Of a stretch of DNA of 64,000 nt, positions 28,428 through 37,821 are shown one piece after another. The stretch covers positions 16,473 through 80,472 of the forward strand of contig JAFUOZ010000019.1 in the NCBI GenBank assembly GCA_017481565.1, in the 5' to 3' direction. Position 1 is the stretch's first letter. Each line of letters begins with the position of its first letter. The notes beneath the pieces are model-generated. The model ran no database searches, was not told where the DNA came from, and saw only the letters and a list, made by a program, of their open reading frames with translations. The position numbers were made by a program, and so were the translations under genes. The DNA comes from Oscillospiraceae bacterium. GTDB lineage: Bacteria > Bacillota > Clostridia > Oscillospirales > Ruminococcaceae.

Positions 28428-29735
28428 ATGGATTTTGCTGCTGTAAGAGACGCTGTCAAGCATACCGATCTTTACAGATATCAGGGTAAAATTGAAAAGA
28501 TCATCGGTATGACTATCGAGGCAAGCGGTCCGTTATGTAACATCGGCGATGTGTGCCGTATTTACAAAAAGGGCAGCAAGGAGCAGTTCATCTTTGCCGA
28601 GGTAGTAGGCTTCAATCACGGAAAGGTCATGCTGATGCCATATACCGATATTGAGGGTATAGGTCCCGGCTCTATCGTTGACAATACGGGCGACAAGCTT
28701 TATGTAGGTGTAGGCGAGGGTCTTATCGGCAGAGTTATAAACGCTGTGGGCGAGCCTATTGACGGAAAAGGCCCTGTAAAAACTATTGATACATATTCTA
28801 TCGCAGGTGAGCCTGTCAATCCCCTGACAAGACCTGCCATAAAGGATATAATCCCCTTCGGAGTAAAGGCTATCGACGGACTTCTTACTATCGGACGAGG
28901 TCAGCGTATGGGTATCTTTGCCGGCTCGGGTGTAGGAAAATCCACACTTCTGGGCATGATCGCACGAGAGGTACAGGCTGATATCAACGTTATCGCACTG
29001 GTTGGCGAGCGTGGCCGAGAGGTTCTGGAGTTCATCGAAAGAGACCTGGGTCCTGTGGGAATGGCAAGATCGGTGCTGGTGGTCGCTACATCAGATCAGC
29101 CTGCCATGATGAGAAATAAATGTCCTCTGACTGCAACGGCTATTGCCGAGTATTTCAAGGACAGAGGAAAGAACGTCCTTCTTATGATGGATTCACTTAC
29201 AAGATTTGCAATGGCTCAGCGTGAGATCGGTCTTGCGGTAGGTGAAGCGCCTATTGCAAGAGGTTATACGCCTTCCATATATACTCAGATGCCAAAGCTG
29301 CTTGAAAGAGCGGGTAATTTTGAAAACGGCTCGATTACGGGAATATACACCGTACTGGTTGAGGGTGACGATACCAACGAGCCTATTTCCGATACCGTAA
29401 GAGGTATTATCGACGGACATATCATTCTTTCAAGAAAGGTTGCGGCGAGAAACCACTACCCTGCTATCGAGATAGGAGACAGTGTATCCCGTCTTATGTC
29501 CGAGATCGCTCCAAAGGAGCATAAGCAGGCGGCAGCCAAGATGCGTAATCTGCTGTCTACTTACTATGCAAACTATGACCTTGTATCTATCGGTGCATAT
29601 AAAAAGGGTACAAACAAGGCGCTTGACGAGGCACTGAGAAAGATAGACAAGATAAACGGTTTTCTTACTCAGGCTACAGATGAGGCGTTTTCATTTGATG
29701 ATACGGTGAAAATGCTGATGGACGCTGTTAAATGA
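28428..29735 (+). CDS. fliI: Flagellum-specific ATP synthase FliI
   Basis: Hexameric ATPase of the flagellar type III export apparatus, related to the F1 beta subunit. The 435 residues contain Walker A GSGVGKST (166-173), GERGREVLEFIERDLG, and Walker B VLLMMDSLTRFAMAQREIGLAVGEAP. The stretch around RGYTPSIYTQMPKLLERAG separates FliI from F-type subunits. The ATG at 28428 follows GGGAAAAGGTG. A 104-base gap with a tandem 11-bp repeat separates it from fliJ. Confidence 0.97.
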   Translation: MDFAAVRDAVKHTDLYRYQGKIEKIIGMTIEASGPLCNIGDVCRIYKKGSKEQFIFAEVVGFNHGKVMLMPYTDIEGIGPGSIVDNTGDKLYVGVGEGLIGRVINAVGEPIDGKGPVKTIDTYSIAGEPVNPLTRPAIKDIIPFGVKAIDGLLTIGRGQRMGIFAGSGVGKSTLLGMIAREVQADINVIALVGERGREVLEFIERDLGPVGMARSVLVVATSDQPAMMRNKCPLTATAIAEYFKDRGKNVLLMMDSLTRFAMAQREIGLAVGEAPIARGYTPSIYTQMPKLLERAGNFENGSITGIYTVLVEGDDTNEPISDTVRGIIDGHIILSRKVAARNHYPAIEIGDSVSRLMSEIAPKEHKQAAAKMRNLLSTYYANYDLVSIGAYKKGTNKALDEALRKIDKINGFLTQATDEAFSFDDTVKMLMDAVK

Positions 29736-29761
29736 TTATTTTTTTTAACCTGAAAGTGTGT

Positions 29762-29783
29762 ATCACGTGTGTATCACGCACCG
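29762..29783 (+). repeat. Tandem 11-bp repeat in the fliI-fliJ gap
   Basis: GTGTGTATCAC is repeated twice back to back around 29757-29778 and is followed by GCAC. It lies in the 104-base untranslated gap between fliI and fliJ. It may fold (GTGAT/ATCAC words are complementary). No function assigned. Confidence 0.45.
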
Positions 29784-29839
29784 ATGTTTTTGGTAAGATA
29801 TTTTAATATATCCCCGATGAATGAAAGGAAGATTTTTGC

Positions 29840-30283
29840 TTGAAGCGTTTTAAATTTACACTTGATAAGCTCAAGGATTATAAGGATCAGGTGCTTTCAA
29901 AGGAGAAAAACGAACTTGCACAGCTTCGCAGCAGTCAGCAGAAGGCTTTTTCCGAAAAGGAGGAGCTTGAGGAAAGACTGAGATTATCGGGACAGGAATT
30001 CAATGAAAAGTCCTCACGGGGTATGTCTATAATGGAAATCACCGTGTTCAAGGGCTTTCACAATGCACTTATTGATCAGATACGTCTTAAGGAAAAGGAG
30101 ATCGCCGAATTCGATAAGAAGATCGAAAAGCAGTTAGGCGTGGTGGTACAGATATCCAAGGACGTAAATTCCCTCGAAAAGCTCCGCGATAAGCAGCTGG
30201 AAGAGTATAATTTCAAGGTGCAGAAAAGCGAAGAGCAGTTTATTGAGGAATATGTTTCGGGAGTTGCTTTCCGAAGAACTTAA
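29840..30283 (+). CDS. fliJ: Flagellar export chaperone FliJ
   Basis: Coiled-coil protein that fits into the FliI hexamer like the gamma subunit of ATP synthase and promotes export. The TTG at 29840 follows AAAGGAAG and gives 147 residues, the usual length. The chain begins MKRFKFTLDKLKDYKDQVLSKEKNELAQLRSSQ, matching the FliJ start, and is nearly all heptad-patterned and charged. Position after fliI is diagnostic, as the family is poorly conserved in sequence. Confidence 0.9.
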   Translation: MKRFKFTLDKLKDYKDQVLSKEKNELAQLRSSQQKAFSEKEELEERLRLSGQEFNEKSSRGMSIMEITVFKGFHNALIDQIRLKEKEIAEFDKKIEKQLGVVVQISKDVNSLEKLRDKQLEEYNFKVQKSEEQFIEEYVSGVAFRRT

Positions 30284-30345
30284 AATACGGTCATTGCGGA
30301 TAATTCCGTTATGATATAATACTATAACGAAGGGAGGTTATAAAA

Positions 30346-31911
30346 ATGGACGCTTCATTAAGCGCAATGATAAGCAATATGCAGGCTATGGCGGCAGGAA
30401 ATGCGGCTGCTCCCGTTAATACGGCGGCTCAGGGTACTGCGGCAGAGGGCGGAGAATCCTTCGGCGGAATTTTAGGCGGAATGATGAATGTATCGGCGGC
30501 TGAGGTCGTTACGGCACAGGCTATCCCCGAAAAAGCTGAGGAAGAAGCTGCGGCTGATATGATCATGTCTCCGCAGACGGAAAATGCTCTTAAGAACTTC
30601 ATAAGTATGTATCTTGCGGCTAAAAAGGACGGCAGCTTCGTTAATGCTGACGGTACCGAAATGACAGCCGAGCAGATCCTTGAAGGACTTACGGAAAGCT
30701 TCGGAAGCTTAGGCTCAGGCGAGATCACAAAGCTGGCTTCATTCTCTATGGAAATGGAAACGGCACTTTTCGGCGGCAGCAAAAACGATGATGAAAAGGA
30801 TTCGGCAGGAGATGTTCTTGCAGGTCTTATTACCAACATCGACATGGAACGCTTCAAGCTTTCTCTTGAAGAAGAGAACGATTCCGTAAAGTCTATGTAT
30901 GCGGCATTCTCGTCGGTCATCATTACAAATGATACAAGTGATGTGCAGTTCACACTTTCCCCCGAAACAGAGCAGCTTATTGCCGATATCAGAAACGCCG
31001 AGGAAACAGTCATCACAGAGCTTTCGGAGGATCTTAAGAATACTCTTGAGGCTATTATGGCTGATATGCCCGAGGAGGACGCTCAGACAGTCAGAAGCTT
31101 TATGAATGAGCTTGAAAATGCACAGGATAAGCTTTCGGATATGCCCGATACTTCCGAAGTACAGGTGGTTTCCGTTAAGGAAAGCGGTGCGGAAAATGCA
31201 GAGGGTCAGACAGCTGAAAATGATCTGAGGGATATGTTCGGCTTCGGCAGATTTGTCAGACAGACAGATACAGAAAAGGCTGTACCGAAGATAGATCTTT
31301 CGTTGGGAACCGATAACGCATCACAGACTGTTGATGCAAATGCAGCTGATGCTGCAGCGGCAGAGCTGCAGAATGTACCTGTTGAGACAGATCCCGTAAC
31401 AGTGTTCGGTTCTGAGGAAAATGCAGCGGATAATATCTGCAGACAGACTACAGAACAGATCATGGATAAGCTTATGGGCAGGATCAATGAAAACGGTACA
31501 AAGGAGCTTGTGTTCAGACTTGATCCCGAGGGATTGGGTCAGATCGCGGTAAAGCTTACAAAGGATACGGACGGTAATTTATCTGTTACCCTTGCGGCAC
31601 AGAATGATTCGGTTGCCGAGCTTCTTACAAAGAATACAGATTCACTTTCATCAATGCTCACCGATAAGGGCAGCAATGTGACAAGTGTGAATGTAGTCAA
31701 TGCGGCTGAGGCAGGTCAGTATCTTGATTTTGACATGAACGGCGGACAGAATATGTTCTTTGCAAACGGCACACAGCAGAGAAACGGCAGAAGAGGCGGC
31801 TTCTCACTTTCGTCAGAGGGTGAAGAAGACAATATCGCTGAAATAAGCGGCATTGAGACCGCAGCAGATGATTATATTGCTAAGGAGGCAATGTTATGGA
31901 CAACAGCTTAA
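30346..31911 (+). CDS. fliK: Flagellar hook-length control protein FliK
   Basis: Secreted molecular ruler that sets hook length and switches export specificity. The 521-residue protein has a low-complexity Ala/Glu/Asp-rich N-terminal and central region typical of rulers. The C-terminal Flg_hook domain is clear: TKELVFRLDPEGLGQIAVKL, then GNLSVTLAAQNDSVAELLTKNTDSLSSML (about 385-440). The end is acidic. The ATG at 30346 follows AGGGAGG. The 3' end overlaps flgD by 16 bases. Confidence 0.92.
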   Translation: MDASLSAMISNMQAMAAGNAAAPVNTAAQGTAAEGGESFGGILGGMMNVSAAEVVTAQAIPEKAEEEAAADMIMSPQTENALKNFISMYLAAKKDGSFVNADGTEMTAEQILEGLTESFGSLGSGEITKLASFSMEMETALFGGSKNDDEKDSAGDVLAGLITNIDMERFKLSLEEENDSVKSMYAAFSSVIITNDTSDVQFTLSPETEQLIADIRNAEETVITELSEDLKNTLEAIMADMPEEDAQTVRSFMNELENAQDKLSDMPDTSEVQVVSVKESGAENAEGQTAENDLRDMFGFGRFVRQTDTEKAVPKIDLSLGTDNASQTVDANAADAAAAELQNVPVETDPVTVFGSEENAADNICRQTTEQIMDKLMGRINENGTKELVFRLDPEGLGQIAVKLTKDTDGNLSVTLAAQNDSVAELLTKNTDSLSSMLTDKGSNVTSVNVVNAAEAGQYLDFDMNGGQNMFFANGTQQRNGRRGGFSLSSEGEEDNIAEISGIETAADDYIAKEAMLWTTA

Positions 31912-33617
31912 GTATCGACAGCGCCCTCAATTCAGGCGCAACGCTGAAATATTACTCCACTAAGATCGACACTGATGCTGATATGGAGAAAAGCAGTTAC
32001 CTTAGCTTCGACAGCTATCTCCAGCTTCTTTCGGCTCAGATGTCAAATCAGGATTTCAATAATCCTATGAGTGACTCGGAGTTCCTCGGTCAGATGGCAA
32101 ACTATTCCATGATGGAAGCTATCGGCACAATGAACAAGCAGTCACAGGTGTCCTATGCTACTTCACTGGTAGGCAAGGCTGTTACCGTAAACAACGGTTC
32201 TATGGTTGACACAGGCTTTGTTGAAAGTGTTATCATCGAGGATGACAAATTCTTCCTTTTGGTAAACGGCGATAAGTATACCACAGACACTGTTACAGAT
32301 GTTATTGATTCAGATGTATTCGCTAAGCTCAACAGCTTCGTGGGTCAGGAATGTGTTATCAAGGACGCTGTTGCAGGCGAGATAAAGGGCGAGATCTCAA
32401 ATGTTATCGTTCAGGACGGAAACGGCTTCGTTGTTGTTGACGGTCAGCTTTATTCGGTAACCGAGGTCACATCTATCGGTAAGCAGAATGATACTGCGGC
32501 TGATGAAGTGACTGAGGAAAACACGGAAGCAGCTGAAAATGTACAGTCCGCAAGTGTTCAGGGCTCTGATGCAAAGGCATATATGCCCGATGACGGTGAA
32601 GATGTGGATATGTATTATTACGGCTACAACTACAATGACGGTTCATCAGGTATGTATCTTAACGATGAGCTTACTGAGGATCTTTCAAATATCACAAATT
32701 ATCTGAGCAACAGCAAATCAATAGCTGCAAGTCAGGCTCTTGATCCCGATGAAAGCACAGCTGATGCTGTAGTAAATCAGACAGGTCCTGTAGTAAATCC
32801 TGCTCCTGCGGAAGAATCCGATTCAGATGCTATTCTTGATTCCATAATGAGCGAAATGGACGCAGTTTCAAAGACAAGCGGCACAACTGCAGTTGCGGAA
32901 GCTGACAGCGGTTTTGAAACAGCAGTGGTAAGCGCAGTTATGGCTAACGGCGGCAAGGGCAACAATGAGGAAGAGGACGAAGGCGTTATAACAAGAGCAA
33001 CCTTTGAAAATGCCAGTGTTGAAGCTTCTGAGGCTACAAGTACAGCTCATATCACAGAAAATCCCGCAGCTACATGGGAAACCGAAATGTTCAAGTTCCC
33101 TTCAAGCAGTGATGGACTTGTTTACGGAACCAACAGCTATTACGGTGATGAGCTTCCCACAGAAAGAGCTTTCGGCAGCGTTTATAAGGATGAAGCTGAA
33201 AAGGCAAATACCTACGGCACAAAAATGTTTGATATCAGATTTATTGATAACCGTGCTATCACAGGCAGGGTCGATACAGACGAAATAATCGGCTTCACAA
33301 GAGAAGGTAAGGCATTCACATATATAGGCTACAGCGGTAAGGGTATGCTGGGCGAAGTAGTTACATGGGCAGACGGTACACAGAGAGTTGAGGTCATCGG
33401 ATCTAACGGCTCAACATGGTTTACTACAACAGGCAAGTATTCTCTGGATCAGATATGTGATTTTTCAAGTAATTATGATCTTGCAGGCAAGCTTACTCCC
33501 TTTGAGCAGGCTATAAGAGCAGCTGCAAAGGAATATACAGAGGATCAGCAGGCTGTTATGAATCATTATATGGCACAGTATATCGATCATGCCAAGAAAT
33601 ACGGACTGGCTGAATAA
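31896..33617 (+). CDS. flgD: Flagellar hook-capping protein FlgD with long C-terminal extension
   Basis: Scaffold that caps the growing hook. Residues about 38-75 carry the FlgD signature (FDSYLQLLSAQMSNQDFNNP...EFLGQMANYSMMEA), and the region to about 200 continues as the FlgD beta domain (LVGKAVTVNN...). The whole chain is 573 residues; most FlgD proteins are 140-250. An acidic, Ala/Glu/Ser-rich linker (about 200-390) is followed by a separate folded-looking domain (about 400-540) with FDIRFIDNRAITGRVDTDEI, TYIGYSGKGMLGEVVTWADGTQ and a Lys/Glu-rich helical end. I do not recognise this domain. It begins inside fliK and is followed by the TIGR02530-type gene. Confidence 0.85.
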   Translation: MDNSLSIDSALNSGATLKYYSTKIDTDADMEKSSYLSFDSYLQLLSAQMSNQDFNNPMSDSEFLGQMANYSMMEAIGTMNKQSQVSYATSLVGKAVTVNNGSMVDTGFVESVIIEDDKFFLLVNGDKYTTDTVTDVIDSDVFAKLNSFVGQECVIKDAVAGEIKGEISNVIVQDGNGFVVVDGQLYSVTEVTSIGKQNDTAADEVTEENTEAAENVQSASVQGSDAKAYMPDDGEDVDMYYYGYNYNDGSSGMYLNDELTEDLSNITNYLSNSKSIAASQALDPDESTADAVVNQTGPVVNPAPAEESDSDAILDSIMSEMDAVSKTSGTTAVAEADSGFETAVVSAVMANGGKGNNEEEDEGVITRATFENASVEASEATSTAHITENPAATWETEMFKFPSSSDGLVYGTNSYYGDELPTERAFGSVYKDEAEKANTYGTKMFDIRFIDNRAITGRVDTDEIIGFTREGKAFTYIGYSGKGMLGEVVTWADGTQRVEVIGSNGSTWFTTTGKYSLDQICDFSSNYDLAGKLTPFEQAIRAAAKEYTEDQQAVMNHYMAQYIDHAKKYGLAE

Positions 33618-33651
33618 CCGCTGCAATTAAGCAGATGAATGGAGAATTGAA

Positions 33652-34116
33652 ATGCTGATAAGCGAATATTTACAGCTTCGGAATATCGCTTCTTCGGTAA
33701 ATACCCCTGTTTCATCGGAAAGAAGTCAGTCCCCTGAACTGAGGACAGACAATGGCACTGCACAGGGTTCACCCTTTGCGGCAGAGCTTCAGAGACAGCT
33801 TGCGGCAGCTTCGGCGAAGCAGTTTCCGCAGGTAAGCGCAGAACAGCTTGAAGAGCAGTCTGCAGTGAAATTCTCAAAGCATGCTATCGAAAGGATAAAC
33901 GAAAGGCAGATAGATCTTTATTCCGACGAAAGACTTGACAGGCTTAACAGGGCTGTGGAGCTTGCAGGTGAAAAAGGCTCCAGCGACGCTCTTGTGTTTA
34001 TTGACTCCACCGCTTTTCTGGTAAGCGTCAAGAACAACAAGGTTATTACTACTGTTACTGCAGGCGATATGCAGGGCAACATTTTTACAAATATCGATGC
34101 AACAGTCGTTATGTAG
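33652..34116 (+). CDS. TIGR02530-type flagellar operon protein
   Basis: A 154-residue protein of the small family found between flgD and flgE in Bacillota flagellar operons (TIGR02530). The N-terminus (about 1-75) is polar and poorly conserved. The C-terminal half has the family core VKFSKHAIERINERQIDLYSDERLDRLNRAVELAGEKGSSDALVFIDSTAFLVSVKNNKVITTV and ends GNIFTNIDATVV. Its exact role is not established; a part in hook or rod assembly is presumed from position. The ATG at 33652 follows GGAGAATTGAA. Confidence 0.88.
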   Translation: MLISEYLQLRNIASSVNTPVSSERSQSPELRTDNGTAQGSPFAAELQRQLAAASAKQFPQVSAEQLEEQSAVKFSKHAIERINERQIDLYSDERLDRLNRAVELAGEKGSSDALVFIDSTAFLVSVKNNKVITTVTAGDMQGNIFTNIDATVVM

Positions 34117-34231
34117 GCTTATAAAAGGTTCGGACCCTCACGGGAGAGCTTCCGTCCCGACTGACCTGACGGACGGGATATGCTTATATATAATTGTTGC
34201 TTATACCTATTAAAAAGGAGAAATAAGCGCT
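34117..34231 (+). promoter_or_regulatory. Structured leader before flgE
   Basis: In this 115-base gap TCCCG (34155-34159) can pair with CGGGA upstream (34141-34145) or with CGGGA downstream (34174-34178), so two hairpins are mutually exclusive. GTCC/GGAC extends the second. No T run follows, so a transcription terminator is unlikely; control of flgE translation or RNA processing is possible. Confidence 0.4.
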
Positions 34232-35545
34232 ATGATGAGATCACTCTATTCGGGTGTTGCAGGCCTTACGTCCCATCAGACAAGAATGGACGTTATCGGT
34301 AACAACATCGCGAATGTAAACACATACGGCTTCAAGGCTTCAAGAACAACATTTTCTGATATCTACTATCAGACAAAGAAATCCGCAACAGGCGGACGTG
34401 CTGCATTTGCAGGTAACAACGAATCCGCTATCGGTTACGGCGTTGAGGTAAGCTCGATCGACAAGGATATGTCAACTTCCTCATTCCAGACAACAAACCG
34501 TACTCTCGACCTTGCTATCAGCGGTGACGGCTTCTTCATGACAGCAGGCGTTAATGAGATCGGTATGATCGCTGATGTTGCATATACACGTTACGGCAAC
34601 TTCGGTGTTGACTCCTTCGGTAACCTTGTAAATACACAGAATAAGTTCGTTCTCGGTACAGAGAATGACGGAGATTTCTCCACACTTATCATGAACCAGA
34701 AGGTTCCCTCCGATAATCCCAACGAGCTTGATATCATCAATGTAAACACACTTGTATGGGACGCATTCAGAAATGAGTGTAAGGTAAACTGGGAAGAGGT
34801 TCCCGATACTGTAAAGTTCTCCTCAGACGGAACAACAGCAAACCCCAATGTAAAGGCTTCCGATGAGAACGACCCCGATACAGGCAAGCCCGTATTAATG
34901 GACAAGGATGACAATATCCTTTACTATGTTGACGGTAACTATGTAAACGAAAACGGCGTTGAGTATGATGTAAATACAGGCTACTATCTTGATGAAGACG
35001 GTAATCAGTATACATTTGAGATCCAGCAGGATCCTACAACAGGCGATCCTATCTATACATACACCTGCGAGAGCGAGGGTCCCTACAACGGTCTTACATT
35101 TACATATAACAACATCGAAAAGACATATGAATATACAGATGAAAACAATGTTACAACCTACACACAGATGACCGACGGCGCACTTAAGTACAGCGACCTG
35201 AATGGCTTTACAGTAGGTACTGACGGTGTTCTTACAGCTACATACGCAAGTGAGATCAAAGCTCTTGCAAGAATCGAGCTTGCTACCTTTGATAATATCG
35301 AGGGTCTTACACAGCTTGGTGAAACTACCTTCGGTGAATCTACCGCTTCGGGTACTCCCAATATCAAGGTTCCCGGTGCTTCAGGTGCAGGTACTGTACA
35401 GTCCGCAAAGCTTGAAATGTCCAACGTAAACCTTGCAAGTGAGTTCTCCGATATGATCATCACACAGAGAGGCTTCCAGGCTAACTCACGTATCATCACG
35501 GTTTCTGACTCAATGCTTGAGGAGCTTACAAACCTCAAGAGATAA
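34232..35545 (+). CDS. flgE: Flagellar hook protein FlgE
   Basis: Main hook subunit. The 437-residue chain opens with MMRSLYSGVAGLTSHQTRMDVIGNNIANVNTYGFKASR, the classical hook start, and ends in LASEFSDMIITQRGFQANSRIITVSDSMLEELTNLKR. Between them are a D1 domain with DLAISGDGFF and a surface insertion (about 200-315) very rich in Asp, Tyr, Asn and Thr, including YYVDGNYVNENGVEYDV-like segments. The ATG at 34232 has AAGGAG 11 bases upstream; a second ATG follows immediately. The preceding gap has alternative hairpins. Confidence 0.96.
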   Translation: MMRSLYSGVAGLTSHQTRMDVIGNNIANVNTYGFKASRTTFSDIYYQTKKSATGGRAAFAGNNESAIGYGVEVSSIDKDMSTSSFQTTNRTLDLAISGDGFFMTAGVNEIGMIADVAYTRYGNFGVDSFGNLVNTQNKFVLGTENDGDFSTLIMNQKVPSDNPNELDIINVNTLVWDAFRNECKVNWEEVPDTVKFSSDGTTANPNVKASDENDPDTGKPVLMDKDDNILYYVDGNYVNENGVEYDVNTGYYLDEDGNQYTFEIQQDPTTGDPIYTYTCESEGPYNGLTFTYNNIEKTYEYTDENNVTTYTQMTDGALKYSDLNGFTVGTDGVLTATYASEIKALARIELATFDNIEGLTQLGETTFGESTASGTPNIKVPGASGAGTVQSAKLEMSNVNLASEFSDMIITQRGFQANSRIITVSDSMLEELTNLKR

Positions 35546-35626
35546 TTTTTGAATTTATTTATATCGTGTCCCCTGTTCTTTCGGGGGCAGGGGCATGATA
35601 ATACTTTTAATAGGATTGATAATAAT

Positions 35627-35812
35627 ATGATTAAGCTTACAAGACTTAACGGAACAGTTATTCTCGTTAATGAAAATTTTATTGAAACAGCTGAGGAAAC
35701 ACCCGATACTGTTGTTACTATGCAGAACGGTCACAGATATTTCGTGGCTGAGGGTGTTGATGAGATCTATAGCAAGACTATTGCTTTTATCAAGGAAAAA
35801 AATGCGGAATGA
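35627..35812 (+). CDS. flbD: Flagellar protein FlbD
   Basis: A 61-residue protein of the FlbD family commonly encoded between flgE and motA in Bacillota and spirochaetes; role unclear. The ATG at 35627 is chosen because the protein then begins MIKLTRLNGTVILVNENFIETAEETPDTVVTMQNGHRYFV, matching the family from its first residue. A longer upstream frame from 35549 has no similarity. AGGATTG lies upstream. Ends KTIAFIKEKNAE. It precedes motA by 75 bases. Confidence 0.92.
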   Translation: MIKLTRLNGTVILVNENFIETAEETPDTVVTMQNGHRYFVAEGVDEIYSKTIAFIKEKNAE

Positions 35813-35887
35813 GCCTTATGGCTTACGCTGAAATATAATATTACTATGTAATATAATAAATAAACAAGGGAAAGGAATGCTCTTAAT

Positions 35888-36685
35888 ATGAATATAACAC
35901 TGATCATAGGTATGATTATTGCATTCGGCTTCACTATCTTCGGTATGATGTCGGGCGGTCAGCTCAGCTGGTTCTGGGACGTACCGTCGGTTGCAATCGT
36001 TGTGGGAGGTACTATAGGTGCGGTTATCGCCAACTTCCCCGCAAGCACGCTCAAGCACATGGGCAAGCTTATGGGACTTGCATTCAAGTCGCCGAAGTAT
36101 GACCCTGAGGATTATATCGAGCAGATGGTAGATTATTGTAAGACTGCAAGACAGAAGGGTATCCTTGCACTTGAAGAACAGGCTAATGCTTGTACGGATA
36201 ATTTCCTTAAGGCAGCACTTATGCTTATTGTAGACGCAAACGATTCTGAAAAGGTAAAGTCAATGCTTGATGACTCGATCGACTTTATGTGCGACCGTCA
36301 TGATGCAAATACTGCGATCTTTTCAAGAGCATCAGGAGTTGCTCCCGCATTCGGTATGATCGGTACACTCTGCGGTCTTATCGGTATGCTTAAGGAAATG
36401 GACCCTACAAACCCCGATTCAGCCGCAAATCTCGGAGGTGCTATGGCTACGGCGCTGGTTACCACATTCTACGGCTGTCTCCTTGCACACTGTATCTTTA
36501 CTCCTATCGGAAATCAGCTCAGCTATGTACATAATAAAGAAATGCTCTGCATGCAGATCATTGAAGAGGGTACTCTCGCTATCATTTCGGGTGCTAATCC
36601 CAGATATGTTGAAGAAAAGCTGAGAATGATGCTGCCTATGAACCAGAAGCCAAAGGCTAAGGCTAAGGCAGAGGCTAAATCATAA
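35888..36685 (+). CDS. motA: Flagellar motor stator protein MotA
   Basis: Proton (or sodium) channel stator subunit. The 265 residues have two N-terminal membrane segments (about 3-20 and 29-50), a cytoplasmic loop, and two further segments (about 145-170 and 180-200). Conserved features include the GG-rich VVGGTIGAVIANFP, RASGVAPAFGMIGTLCGLIGMLKEMDPTNPDSAANLGGAMATALVTTFYG, and NPRYVEEKL near the end. A short Lys/Ala repeat tail ends it. About 150 bases separate it from motB. Confidence 0.96.
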   Translation: MNITLIIGMIIAFGFTIFGMMSGGQLSWFWDVPSVAIVVGGTIGAVIANFPASTLKHMGKLMGLAFKSPKYDPEDYIEQMVDYCKTARQKGILALEEQANACTDNFLKAALMLIVDANDSEKVKSMLDDSIDFMCDRHDANTAIFSRASGVAPAFGMIGTLCGLIGMLKEMDPTNPDSAANLGGAMATALVTTFYGCLLAHCIFTPIGNQLSYVHNKEMLCMQIIEEGTLAIISGANPRYVEEKLRMMLPMNQKPKAKAKAEAKS

Positions 36686-36836
36686 GCTAAACGTACAAAT
36701 GTACTAAATAAATAGTAGAAATATTTATATAGAAATTTGTAAATAAATTATTAAATAGGGTAGAATTATTCATCTTTATATGGTATAATATATAGACGGT
36801 TGAATTTATCCTCTTTTATAAGGGAGTGATGAACAA

Positions 36837-37778
36837 ATGGCACGCAGAAAAAAAGGCGGCGGCGGTGAAGGCGGTGCAAACTGGATGGACACCTACGGCG
36901 ACCTTGTAACACTGCTCCTGTGCTTTTTCGTACTTCTGTATTCCATGTCAAATATGGATATAACCAAATGGCAGTATATCGCACAGGCGTTTTCTGCAGG
37001 CAAGGGTGAGATAATCAATGTTGTAGTTGATGAAAAACCCAATAAGGAAAACGACCCGAAGGCTGTTTATGTTGATGAAGAGGTACAGCAGGAAAATCAG
37101 GAAATAGATTTTGATGACTTTTATATGTATCTTAAGGAGGCTGTTGCTTCCGAGGGACTTGAAGACAGTGTAAGCGTCGAAATGAGTCAGACAGGCGTTT
37201 ATATGAAATTCAGAGACAGCGTTTTCTTCAAGGGTGACTCGGCAGAGCTTCTTGAAGAGGGACAGTATATACTTGAAGTTATATGCGACGGTCTGAGAGC
37301 TGTTGATAAGCACGTAATGTCCATAAAGGTAAGCGGACATACTGCGGAAAGCGGTACCTCAGACGCAAATGAATGGGATCTTTCTTCGGGAAGAGCCGAT
37401 TCGGTAGTAAAGTTTATGCTCAGTCTTGACTGCTCCGAGCCTGCAAAGTTCTGGGCAGCCGGCTATGGCAAATACAGACCCGTAAACGGTAACGATACGG
37501 AAGAGGACAGAAAAATAAACAGACGTGTTGAAATTCTTTTCGTAAGAAATGACATTGATTTTAATGACCCTGCCGTTGTAAAGGAGCTTATTGAAGCTGA
37601 ATACGGCTCCACATTTGTACAGTATTCTGACGAGGACGGCGAAGTAAACGAACAAATGGAAGCCGCTGAGGAAAAGGAAAGCGTTTCCGAAACACCTTCC
37701 CGTTCTGACCCCGACAGAGAATATGTCTCCAAGGAGGAGGCTATGCGCGAGGCTAAGGAAAACCCCGTCGCCGAATAA
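36837..37778 (+). CDS. motB: Flagellar motor protein MotB
   Basis: Stator subunit that binds peptidoglycan and carries ions with MotA. The 313 residues start MARRKKGGGGEGG. The single membrane segment is DTYGDLVTLLLCFFVLLYSMS; Asp22 is the ion-binding aspartate. The C-terminal OmpA-like domain shows KVSGHTAESGTSDANEWDLSSGRADSVVKFML and AAGYGKYRPVNGNDTEEDRKINRRVEILF. An acidic tail follows, ending near PVAE. The ATG at 36837 has AAGGGAG upstream. fliM follows after 43 bases; fliL, often between them, is absent. Confidence 0.96.
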   Translation: MARRKKGGGGEGGANWMDTYGDLVTLLLCFFVLLYSMSNMDITKWQYIAQAFSAGKGEIINVVVDEKPNKENDPKAVYVDEEVQQENQEIDFDDFYMYLKEAVASEGLEDSVSVEMSQTGVYMKFRDSVFFKGDSAELLEEGQYILEVICDGLRAVDKHVMSIKVSGHTAESGTSDANEWDLSSGRADSVVKFMLSLDCSEPAKFWAAGYGKYRPVNGNDTEEDRKINRRVEILFVRNDIDFNDPAVVKELIEAEYGSTFVQYSDEDGEVNEQMEAAEEKESVSETPSRSDPDREYVSKEEAMREAKENPVAE

Positions 37779-37821
37779 AAGCAATATAAACTATACTATA
37801 TAAAATGAGGGTGAAACGTAT

